From: JAHFOW01 sp964370795
GTDB lineage: Bacteria; Planctomycetota; Brocadiia; Brocadiales; Brocadiaceae
Length of the DNA: 14,871 nt
Reading direction: 5' to 3'
Assembly: GCA_964370795.1 (NCBI GenBank)
Contig: CAYJME010000064.1
Location: forward strand, 1-14,871
The notes under the pieces are model-generated. The model ran no database searches, was not told where the DNA came from, and saw nothing but the letters and a program-made list of their open reading frames with translations. Made by a program: the position numbers and the translations under genes. Position 1 is the first letter of the stretch, and every line of letters starts with the position of its first letter. Below, one piece after another: positions 1 through 6,976 of the stretch.

Positions 1-773
1 GGTCTGTATGGGACAATACATCATAGCGGAATCTGTCCTTAATAAAAGGTTCAACTCATCATTGTTACGATAAATTGTCCAGTTTTCCCTTAATTTTTTA
101 GGACATAGCACAAGGACTCTGTCATTCAGCAATTCAAAATATTTTATTATCGCTAATGCCTCAAATGTTTTACCCAAACCAACGCTATCAGCAATAATAC
201 ACCCATTGTGTGCAAGTATTTTATTTATTGCGCCTTTAACGCCATCTTTCTGAAATTCAAACAATGTATTCCAAATTTCTGTCTCGGTTAATTGGGTTCT
301 TTCCGTACGCAATCCTTCTCTGGATTGATCTGCAAGGAATTTCTCAAATATATGATAAAGCGTCTTGTAATAAATAAATTCGGGACAATGATTTGTATAA
401 AGTTGCTCTAGGTATGCCAATACTTCATCCTTTACGTCCTCTACGATTTCGCTATTATTCCAGATTTCATAAAACCAGTCTTTTAGATCGTTTCTATCCC
501 GCCGGCTATCTACTTCCAGGTTTAATTCGATGTTATTATGAGAAGCCAAACCGAGTCCTTTTACCGTAAAATTTGAACTCCCCATAATAGCCTCTGTTCT
601 ATCTGATATAAATACTTTTTCAATGCCTCGTACGCATAAATGGTAAAATAGGCTGATACTGCTAATACTTGTGAACCTGGCAGAATTTTTTCGGTTAAAA
701 ATTCACCTACAGAACCTCTACTTTTGTTGTCTCTAATTGCGGATATTAAGGTTTTAACGGATTCCTTATTCAA
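1..773 (-). pseudogene. Decayed PLD-like/SNF2-type helicase gene, N-terminal part, cut by window edge
   Basis: Reading leftward, three frames must be joined to follow one protein. A TTG start at 773 gives an N-terminus containing VSAYFTIYAYEAL, typical of helicases that begin with a phospholipase-D-like domain. Near 619-627 the frame changes, and reading resumes with EKVFISD, GSSNFT, NIELNLEVDS and LEQLYTNHCPEFIYYKT, then a Walker A region ADSVGLGKTFEAL and VLVLCPKKLRENW. Intact relatives, as I remember them, have about 100 more residues between YEAL and the HKD motif (HxK-x4-D-x6-GSxN), so a deletion is likely. The HKD histidine codon is lost at the join. A second frameshift lies near 48-49: restoring one base there reads LNPFIKDRFRYDVLSHTD, the usual continuation. 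With two lesions the gene is very probably dead. It runs off the left edge, so the helicase C-terminus cannot be seen. Intact homologues are DNA-processing ATPases of poorly defined, possibly defence-related, function. Confidence 0.82.
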
Positions 774-802
774 GGTAATTTGAAGTGTATTTTAAACAAT
801 CT

Positions 803-830
803 CTTAAAAAGTTCCCTTTATAAAGGAAGA
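803..830 (-). terminator. Weak palindrome with short U-run downstream of gspE
   Basis: The 12-bp perfect palindrome CCTTTATAAAGG (815-826) lies between the gspE stop and the decayed helicase gene. On the minus strand it is followed after four bases by TTTTT. The stem is A+T-rich with almost no loop, so it would be a poor intrinsic terminator. It is simply the only terminator-like structure after the secretion genes. Confidence 0.2.
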
Positions 831-943
831 TTAACCAGTATTTCCTAAGAAGATTTGATATGTATTACCGGTTCTGCCTCTATCACAGGCGAAACATGGA
901 AGTCTTGAAGGCTGGCCACTACATTCACTTTTGCAGTAATTGA

Positions 944-2608
944 TTAAGTATCAGAGGATACGCGTAAAAGTTCATCCAACGTCGTTTCACCCCTTTGTAC
1001 AGATTCCAGGCCATCTTCCCACAAATTTTTTGTCCCTCTTTTTATAGCTTCCTTCATGATTTCTCCCGAGTCTCTGTGCGCCAGGATAAGCCTTCGTATC
1101 GCATCATCAACGACCAAAAATTCAGCAATACACTTCCTTCCCTTGAAACCTGTGTTATTACACTCATCACAGCCTTTGGCTTTATAAAGTGGCATTCCTT
1201 CTTTCAGTCGTACGGTTTGTCGTACGTCTTCGGCAGGTATATATGACTCCCGGCATTTCATACATATCTTTCTCACCAACCGCTGAGCAAGGACGCCAAT
1301 GACACACGAAGATATAAGGTAATCCTCTATCCCCATATCCATGAGGCGAGTAAAGGCAGATGCTGAATCGTTTGTGTGAAGTGTTGTAAGAACGAGATGT
1401 CCTGTAAGAGACGCTTGTGTCGCAATAGACGCTGTTTCTTTATCCCTTATCTCACCAATAAGTACTACATCCGGATCGTGTCTTAAAATAGAGCGGAGCC
1501 CTGATGCAAATGTCAACTCAATCTGCGGATTTACTTGTATCTGATTTACACCTTCCATACTGTACTCAACAGGATCTTCTACCGTAATGATTTTTACCTC
1601 CGGCGAAACTATTTCTTTTAGTACAGCGTAAAGCGTTGTTGTCTTTCCACTGCCCGTGGGCCCGGTAACTAGTAACATTCCTTCTGGCTTGTTAATCATG
1701 TGCCGGAATTTTACGAGAAAATCCGAATGAAACCCCAACTTTTCCAGATTAAGTACAACCGCAGAACGGTCAAGAATTCTCATTACAACCCCTTCGCCGT
1801 GGCTCATAGGAATAATCGAGACCCTCAAATCCACCTCCTTTCCCGCTACCTTCATTCTAATCCTTCCATCCTGAGGTAGGCGCTTCTCTGCTATGTTTAA
1901 TTTCGACATTATTTTGATACGGGAAATAATCGCATTATAGAGTTCGCGGGGTGGCGGGGTCAATTCACGGAGTATTCCGTCTACCCGGTATCGTAACCGG
2001 GCATTTCTCTCAAAAACTTCAAGGTGTACGTCACTTGCCCCTATTTCTATCGCCTTCGTTAGCACGCTATTGACGAGGCGTATAACGGGCGCTTCAGAGG
2101 CCATGTCACGAAGCTGCTCTACATCCTCCATTACCTCAATGCTGGAAGAGGCGGTGTCCTCCTGCTCCTTGACTTCACCTTCGTAGGTTGCTTCCAGAGA
2201 TGTTAGAATGTCTTTTTCGCACCCTGCATATACATTTACCTGCTTGTCCGTGGCTAATGTTATACTCTCTATGAGCATTGTGTCCTGCGGGTCCGCAAGC
2301 ACAACGTCAATCATACTATCATATACTTTCAGAGGAAGCACCCGATTTGTAACAAGGAATACCTTAGGTATGCCTTCTACTATTGGATATTGTTCATCCT
2401 TTTTCTTTTCCCACACAGGGATGTTGAGCAGATTACTGTAAGCCTGTCGTAAATCCTCTTCAGAAACCGTTCCCAGGTCTATAAGAATGCGACCAAGTTT
2501 CTGCCCCGTTTGTTTCTGCACCTCGAGGGCACGGTCCATATCCGCCCGGCTTACCTTCCCTGTGCTCAGGATCATATCACCAATCGTATGAATATCTGAT
2601 TGACTCAT
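944..2608 (-). CDS. gspE: Type II secretion ATPase GspE
   Basis: This is the cytoplasmic hexameric ATPase that powers pseudopilus assembly in type II secretion. The N-terminus (about residues 1-140) is a T2SSE_N/MshEN-like domain with two helical repeats of the Gx2Lx3G type (around 8-30 and 36-60). The ATPase core has Walker A GPTGSGKT (316-323), the Asp-box region EDPVEY (344-349), Walker B DVVLIGEIRD (380-389) and the His-box segment TLHTN (409-413). A zinc-binding pair of CxxC motifs follows (C449/C452 and C480/C483). At 554 residues it is normal for the family. PilB and MshE are close relatives; I prefer GspE because the next genes upstream in transcription are type II pseudopilins. The gap to gspG is 61 bases, so co-transcription is likely. 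No clear Shine-Dalgarno sequence precedes the ATG. After the TAA the same frame stays open for 32 codons (943-848). Confidence 0.93.
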   Translation of the reverse strand: MSQSDIHTIGDMILSTGKVSRADMDRALEVQKQTGQKLGRILIDLGTVSEEDLRQAYSNLLNIPVWEKKKDEQYPIVEGIPKVFLVTNRVLPLKVYDSMIDVVLADPQDTMLIESITLATDKQVNVYAGCEKDILTSLEATYEGEVKEQEDTASSSIEVMEDVEQLRDMASEAPVIRLVNSVLTKAIEIGASDVHLEVFERNARLRYRVDGILRELTPPPRELYNAIISRIKIMSKLNIAEKRLPQDGRIRMKVAGKEVDLRVSIIPMSHGEGVVMRILDRSAVVLNLEKLGFHSDFLVKFRHMINKPEGMLLVTGPTGSGKTTTLYAVLKEIVSPEVKIITVEDPVEYSMEGVNQIQVNPQIELTFASGLRSILRHDPDVVLIGEIRDKETASIATQASLTGHLVLTTLHTNDSASAFTRLMDMGIEDYLISSCVIGVLAQRLVRKICMKCRESYIPAEDVRQTVRLKEGMPLYKAKGCDECNNTGFKGRKCIAEFLVVDDAIRRLILAHRDSGEIMKEAIKRGTKNLWEDGLESVQRGETTLDELLRVSSDT

Positions 2609-2669
2609 AAAGATAACTATATTCGTAAACGTTATTTAATTTTGGTGTAGAAACGCAAGACCTGATTTG

Positions 2670-3107
2670 TTATTCCCAACTTACTACATCTCTATTTTCA
2701 CCTTCGCCGCCCGAGTTTCCATCCGCGCCATAAGATACTATGTCATAATCGCCATGTTCCCCGGGATAAATATACAGGTAATTATTTCCCCAAGGGTCTT
2801 TAGGAACAAATTTTTTCTTTAAATAAGGTCCTTTCCAGTTAGAAGTTCCCTGTGACGCTGTCACAAGCGCTTCCAGGCCTTGTTCTTGTGTTGGATATTT
2901 TGTGGTATCCAGTTTATACATTTCAAGGGCGCTTGAAAATCCTTCTATTTGCTGTTTTGCCACCGTTTGACGTGACTCACCGACTCTTCCTATCATTTTG
3001 GGACCTATTAATGCAGCGAGAAGACCAATAATAATCATGACGATGAGTAATTCCAACAGCGTGAAACCCATATTCCTTGACCAACAGCCCAGCACTTTTT
3101 TCCTCAT
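2670..3107 (-). CDS. gspG: Type II secretion major pseudopilin GspG
   Basis: This is the major subunit of the periplasmic pseudopilus that pushes substrates through the outer-membrane secretin. A short basic leader ends at Gly14, and the prepilin-peptidase site is NMG|FTLLELLIV with the essential Glu at +5 of the mature protein, followed by one hydrophobic helix. The C-terminal half has the GspG hallmarks WKGPYLKK, DPWGNNYLYIYPG and the calcium-loop region YDIVSYGADGNSGGEGENRDV. At 145 residues it is typical. The ATG at 3107 is supported by GGAG (3115-3118) six to seven bases upstream. It has its own promoter-like sequence 78 bases upstream, which fits the usual need for more major pseudopilin than ATPase. 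I am very sure of this call. Confidence 0.96.
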   Translation of the reverse strand: MRKKVLGCWSRNMGFTLLELLIVMIIIGLLAALIGPKMIGRVGESRQTVAKQQIEGFSSALEMYKLDTTKYPTQEQGLEALVTASQGTSNWKGPYLKKKFVPKDPWGNNYLYIYPGEHGDYDIVSYGADGNSGGEGENRDVVSWE

Positions 3108-3184
3108 ATTAAGTCTCCAATAAAATTTTCATACATACAGCCATTACAGTATGCCACATTTTCGTTCCGTTTCACTTTCTTCAC

Positions 3185-3214
3185 ATTATAATCTCTATGC
3201 TCATATTATATCAA
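3185..3214 (-). promoter_or_regulatory. Sigma70-like promoter for gspG
   Basis: On the minus strand TTGATA (3214-3209) and a perfect TATAAT (3190-3185) are separated by 18 bases, in the 136-base gap between gspH and gspG. Transcription would start near 3178, giving a leader of about 70 bases with a proper ribosome site. This is sequence match only. Confidence 0.6.
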
Positions 3215-3243
3215 TACTCTGGTTTTTATATTTTCACGATATG

Positions 3244-3765
3244 TTATTGTGTCTCCTGCTTTCTTGGATACCGTGTAAACTGTCCAGTATCCTCATCGTT
3301 TCTAAAGTAGATAAGTCCACCTAGCGGTTCTACATGCAATACAGACGTCATTTTATTGCAGGAGAAACCTATTCTTTCTTCGGTCGCTGTGCCATTCGGA
3401 TAGAATTTAATCTCTTTTTCTTTCTTAATATCACTATATATTTCTGTTTTATACGCGGACAATTCTATTTCCAGCGGCAAGGATATTGTTTTTTTCTCCT
3501 CGTTCCAGCAACATCCGTTTTGAAGATTAAAAACTACAAACGTCGTTTTGGACATGGATATTGCCCTTAAGCGTTCTTCGCGCAAAAAAGACGATACCTC
3601 GCTCAATGTATTTCTAAACTTGAGCGTTTCTAAAGAACTAATGTACTTTGGCACTCCAACGCCTGCGGCAACACCTATGATTACCATAACAACAATAAGT
3701 TCTATAAGAGTAAAACCAATGGTATAAAAACGTTTGCTCATGACTGATCCATTTTTGTTTGACAT
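3244..3765 (-). CDS. gspH: Type II secretion minor pseudopilin, GspH type
   Basis: This is a prepilin-like protein whose class-III leader ends at Gly17, with cleavage site TIG|FTLIELIVVMVII and Glu5 of the mature helix present. The rest (about 155 residues) resembles GspH/FimT-type minor pseudopilins: SSFLREERLRAISM after the helix is the usual GspH region, followed by a beta-rich C-terminus. Minor pseudopilins sit at the tip of the type II pseudopilus. The start could be the ATG at 3765 (purine-rich AAGAAGAG directly before it) or the ATG at 3741, which would shorten the leader by eight residues. It is the first gene of the minus-strand block and diverges from dnaA with 84 bases between the starts. 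GspH is the best fit; another minor pseudopilin (I/J-like) is less likely at this length. Confidence 0.85.
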   Translation of the reverse strand: MSNKNGSVMSKRFYTIGFTLIELIVVMVIIGVAAGVGVPKYISSLETLKFRNTLSEVSSFLREERLRAISMSKTTFVVFNLQNGCCWNEEKKTISLPLEIELSAYKTEIYSDIKKEKEIKFYPNGTATEERIGFSCNKMTSVLHVEPLGGLIYFRNDEDTGQFTRYPRKQETQ

Positions 3766-3849
3766 CTCTTCTTGTTGCTGATATTATCCCAAATTTGCAC
3801 GTGTTATATTCTCTTACTTGCTTCAAAATCCTACATTCCTTATTTACTA

Positions 3850-5253
3850 ATGTTTAATACCATTCAAAAGCCGGATATAAACGTAGAAGATAACGGTATA
3901 CGCTGGTTCTTCATTCCTGAGCATGATACCAACTCTATACTAAACAACATACTGTCAGGAGTGAAAGAACTCATTTCAAATAAAAATTCCGCTGCTTGGG
4001 TTTCCTGCATAAAGGTAGCTTCTATTTCTGACAGCCACATTACTTTCTTCGTACCTAATAATCTTACAAGAGATTGGCTTTATTGCAACTGCGCGGATAT
4101 TTTTTCTCATATTACATATAAGGTAACAAATTCTTCCAAAGAAGTTCAATTTTCCCTTGAAAATGAACTATACAAAAGCCTTTTCCCTCAATCGCTTTTC
4201 ATGTGTAAATCAGAGGGGCCGAACAGATGTATTAAAAAAACTTTTACGAGCAATTATTACACCTTTGAAAACTTCGTCGTAGGACAGTGCAATAGGCTTG
4301 CACATGCGGCCGCTGTTTCAATATCTAAATCTCAAAATTACACTTACAATCCATTATTTATACACAGCGCTCTTGGTCTTGGAAAGACTCATCTCTTAAG
4401 CGCAATTTTCAACGAGCTTGCTTCTCAGCAAACAATGAACATTCACTATATTCCATGTGAGAGCTTTGTCAGTCATTATATTTCAACAATAAAGTCAAAT
4501 AACTGGGATTCTTTCAGAACATTGTACAGGAATGCGGATATACTCTTAGTAGATGATATACAGTTTTTAGAGAACTTGCAAGGATGTAGAGAAGAGTTTT
4601 TCCATATATTTAATATGCTTTATAACGCTGGAAAACAAATTATCGTCACAAGCGATCGGCCTCCAGAATCAATAAGCTCTCTGGAAGAAAGACTAATATC
4701 TCGCTTTAAATGGGGATTACTCTGTAGCATAGACTATCCATCACTGGAAACACGTATCGCACTTTTTGAGAAAAAAGCAATGCTCTGGGGTTTTGATTTA
4801 CCCTATAGTTCTGCTTCGTATCTGGCAGAAAATGTAGCAGGAAGTATCTCTGAAATAGAAGATTCTGTATCAATGCTGGGGAAACTCTTGAAATCGACAC
4901 AAAACGATAATATTACCGAACTGGCAAAAAAAGTTATCAGAGAAATCACCGGTAACAAGAAATCTATAAATGTCCAATCTATTCTTGAGGTCGTTTCAAG
5001 AAGATTTAACCTGAGCATATCACAGCTTTTATCAAAATGCAGGGAAAGAAATCTCGTAATACCAAGACAAATAGCTATTCATTTGTCCAGAAAGCTAACA
5101 AATTTGTCGCTGTCAGAAATCGGCGGTTATATCGGTGGGAGGGACCACTCTACCGTAATTCATGCAGATAATAAAATTTCAGAAATTTTACAAAAAGATA
5201 AGAATCTGCAACTTACGATACAAAAATTAGAAGAAGACCTTCGTGGATTATAG
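3850..5253 (+). CDS. dnaA: Chromosomal replication initiator DnaA (divergent ATPase domain)
   Basis: DnaA binds and opens the origin and helps load the replicative helicase. Domain I is visible at about 25-90 (ending PNNLTRDWL), the linker is short, and the AAA+ domain starts near 135. Recognised motifs are Walker A region LFIHSALGLGKTHLL (K179, T180), Walker B ILLVDDIQFL (D235/D236), sensor I IIVTSDRPP, and box VII LEERLISRF with the arginine-finger position R285. Domain IV (about 375-467) carries the DnaA signature GGRDHSTVIHADNKI (429-443) and PRQIAIHLSRKL. Two ATPase positions are unusual: Ser173 replaces the first Walker A glycine, and Ser334 replaces the sensor II arginine of the usual NVRELEGAL. 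An upstream TTG at 3772 would add 26 residues overlapping the gspH promoter area; I chose the ATG at 3850, giving a normal 467 residues. No strong ribosome site is seen. It is followed by the candidate origin and dnaN. Confidence 0.94.
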   Translation: MFNTIQKPDINVEDNGIRWFFIPEHDTNSILNNILSGVKELISNKNSAAWVSCIKVASISDSHITFFVPNNLTRDWLYCNCADIFSHITYKVTNSSKEVQFSLENELYKSLFPQSLFMCKSEGPNRCIKKTFTSNYYTFENFVVGQCNRLAHAAAVSISKSQNYTYNPLFIHSALGLGKTHLLSAIFNELASQQTMNIHYIPCESFVSHYISTIKSNNWDSFRTLYRNADILLVDDIQFLENLQGCREEFFHIFNMLYNAGKQIIVTSDRPPESISSLEERLISRFKWGLLCSIDYPSLETRIALFEKKAMLWGFDLPYSSASYLAENVAGSISEIEDSVSMLGKLLKSTQNDNITELAKKVIREITGNKKSINVQSILEVVSRRFNLSISQLLSKCRERNLVIPRQIAIHLSRKLTNLSLSEIGGYIGGRDHSTVIHADNKISEILQKDKNLQLTIQKLEEDLRGL

Positions 5254-5494
5254 AGTATTTAATACGGATATAGTCTGTTAAAATATATGTTCATAGTTTT
5301 GTAAGATTTAGTAAGTGTTCTTGCTCAGCATTTTACAGGTGAAGATTAGTAGGGTAAGATTCTACAATGTATCTACAGAGTTAATGTATGATTATGTTAT
5401 TGATTTCATTGTAGTTAAGTTTTTTTTTATATTAATGAACAGTGTTATAGTAATACTGAGATATTTAAAAGATTATATAATATAGGAATATAGT
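5254..5494. other. Candidate replication origin (dnaA-dnaN intergenic region)
   Basis: This 241-base gap is strongly A+T-rich, with a run of nine T near 5420 and A+T stretches before dnaN. dnaA-dnaN gaps hold oriC in many bacteria. Sampled 60-base rows suggest that G roughly equals C in dnaA, while G exceeds C two- to threefold in the gap and up to four- to sixfold in dnaN. I find no perfect TTATNCACA DnaA box here; TGTATCTACA (5369-5378) is only a loose resemblance. TTAGTAGGG near 5346 is reminiscent of a DnaA-trio but too short to claim. The TATAAT-like sequence at 5475-5480 sits too close to the dnaN ribosome site to be an obvious promoter. The origin call is an inference from context. Confidence 0.5.
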
Positions 5495-6595
5495 ATGATA
5501 AACATATGTTGCAGTGGAAGCAATTTGTACAAGAGTTTTAATCTGGTGGCAGGTATCGTTCCGACTTCAGCAATAAGGCATGTGTTGCAGGGTGTAAAAT
5601 TAGAAGCTCGGGAAGGGAAGGTAAAGTTAACAGCAACGGATTTGGAAATATTAGTGAAGTGTGATTTACAGGCAAATGAGTGTATTGGTGAAGGGGGAGC
5701 TGTTCTGCCGGCAGTTAGATTGAATAATATTTTAAGAGAATGGGCGGGAAATGAAGAGGTTATATTTTCTGTCGATAGTGGTCATTGTGTAATAAAGTCG
5801 AGGGGTGGAAATTTTAAGGTGGTTTGTGAGGATGTTGGACAATATCCTGAAGTTCATTCGATAGATATAAAAAGCTTTGTGGAAGTTGATAGTGAGGTTA
5901 TAAGTAGTATGATTAGTAAGGTGGTACATGCGGCGTCAACAGTGAAGGCGAAGGCAATTTTATGTGGCGTATATGTGAAGGTTGATAAGGAAGATATTGT
6001 TATGGTTGCGTCAGATGGCAACAGGTTATCTTATGTAAAGAGGAAGGTGAGTAATCCGGATGGTGCCTCTATGGAGGGGATAGTTACGGTAAAGTGTTTG
6101 GCATTTTTACAGAAGTTTGTGTCGGATTATAAGGGGGTTATAAGGTTAGGTATAGGTGAGTCGCAGATAAATATTGTAAGTGAAAGAGGTGAAATATTGT
6201 CCCAGCTCATAGATGGCAGGTATCCGAATTATGGGGATGTTATACCTAAGGGAAATGATAAGGTTGTAGAAGTAAAGAAAGATGAGTTGGCTGCAGCTGT
6301 GCGAATGGCGTCGTTTATGACTAATGAGGGATACAGGATAGTAAAATTTGTAATTAAGTCAGGAAAGATCCAGCTTATAACAGAAGTGGCTGATGTAGGT
6401 AGAGCGGATTTGGAGGTGGGTATTGCATATGAGGGGCCTGAATTTGAGATAAGTATGAGTCCTGATTATGTTTTGGATGTATTAAAGACTTTGGATAATG
6501 ATGTTGTTATCATGGAGTTTGGTGGTGGAGAGGATGCGGTACTTATGAAGGCTGGGTATGAGCAGTTAAATGTAATAATGCCTATTGAAATGTAA
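5495..6595 (+). CDS. dnaN: DNA polymerase III sliding clamp (beta subunit) DnaN
   Basis: This ring-shaped clamp tethers DNA polymerase III to DNA. At 366 residues it has the standard three-domain length. The diagnostic segments occur in order: VAGIVPTSAIRHVLQGVKLEA and LTATDLEI in domain I, VASDGNRLSYVKRKV in domain II, SQLIDGRYPNYGDVIPK at the domain II/III boundary, and MSPDYVLDVLKTL with the C-terminal VIMPIEM in domain III. AGGA (5484-5487) lies seven bases before the ATG. The coding strand is exceptionally G- and T-rich and C-poor compared with dnaA upstream and the ligase downstream, so its codon use is visibly different (many GTT/GTG/ATA/AGG). It is followed after 18 bases by the dciA-like gene, so these are probably one transcript. 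Confidence 0.97.
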   Translation: MINICCSGSNLYKSFNLVAGIVPTSAIRHVLQGVKLEAREGKVKLTATDLEILVKCDLQANECIGEGGAVLPAVRLNNILREWAGNEEVIFSVDSGHCVIKSRGGNFKVVCEDVGQYPEVHSIDIKSFVEVDSEVISSMISKVVHAASTVKAKAILCGVYVKVDKEDIVMVASDGNRLSYVKRKVSNPDGASMEGIVTVKCLAFLQKFVSDYKGVIRLGIGESQINIVSERGEILSQLIDGRYPNYGDVIPKGNDKVVEVKKDELAAAVRMASFMTNEGYRIVKFVIKSGKIQLITEVADVGRADLEVGIAYEGPEFEISMSPDYVLDVLKTLDNDVVIMEFGGGEDAVLMKAGYEQLNVIMPIEM

Positions 6596-6613
6596 GTATG
6601 ATACGGTAGAAGA

Positions 6614-6976
6614 ATGAAGAATAAAAAGCGGTATGAAATGCCTGATAGGTATTTTCGTGACAAGAGAGGCGTTATGAAGATCGGTCAGTTGCTAAAAGGT
6701 GTTTTACCAAAGAGGAGCGCTTCGGATAGGACTCTTCAAAAGTTGAGAGATGCATGGAGGCAAGTAGTGGGAGAAGAGGTTTTTAAGATGACGAAAGTGC
6801 TTGCGTTGAAAGGTAGGATGCTTCAGATTGGCGTGGAGTCGGCAGTAATGATTCATTATTTGACTAGCTTTGAGAGAAATGCTATAATTATTAGAATTAA
6901 TGACATAATAGGTGAAAAGTTTGTAGAAGATATTAAATTTCGCGTGGGAATTCAAGGGGATGGTGGAAAAAATTAA
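6614..6976 (+). CDS. DciA-like replicative helicase accessory protein (DUF721)
   Basis: This 120-residue basic protein shows the DUF721 pattern: a helical N-terminus (IGQLLKGVLPKR), the hallmark tryptophan in DAWRQVVGEEV (W48), then a KH-like fold with VLALKGRMLQIGVESAVMIHYLTSFE and a final IGEKFVEDIKFRVG. DUF721 includes DciA, the helicase loader/operator used by most bacteria that lack DnaC or DnaI, and DciA genes often sit near dnaA or gyrB. Position between dnaN and gyrB fits that role. Its 3' end overlaps gyrB by 17 bases, suggesting translational coupling. The start at 6614 was taken because it gives the full family length; in-frame ATGs at 6638 and 6674 are possible. The function is known for the family but not shown for this member. 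Confidence 0.85.
   Translation: MKNKKRYEMPDRYFRDKRGVMKIGQLLKGVLPKRSASDRTLQKLRDAWRQVVGEEVFKMTKVLALKGRMLQIGVESAVMIHYLTSFERNAIIIRINDIIGEKFVEDIKFRVGIQGDGGKN

Noticed and set aside
944..3765. Type IV pilus genes (PilB/PilA/FimT) instead of type II secretion
   Set aside because: The 2670-3107 product has the DPWG and calcium-loop motifs specific to GspG, so secretion is the better reading.
3772..3849. Upstream TTG start for dnaA adding 26 residues
   Set aside because: The extra residues do not resemble DnaA, overlap the gspH upstream area, and the ATG at 3850 gives the normal family length.
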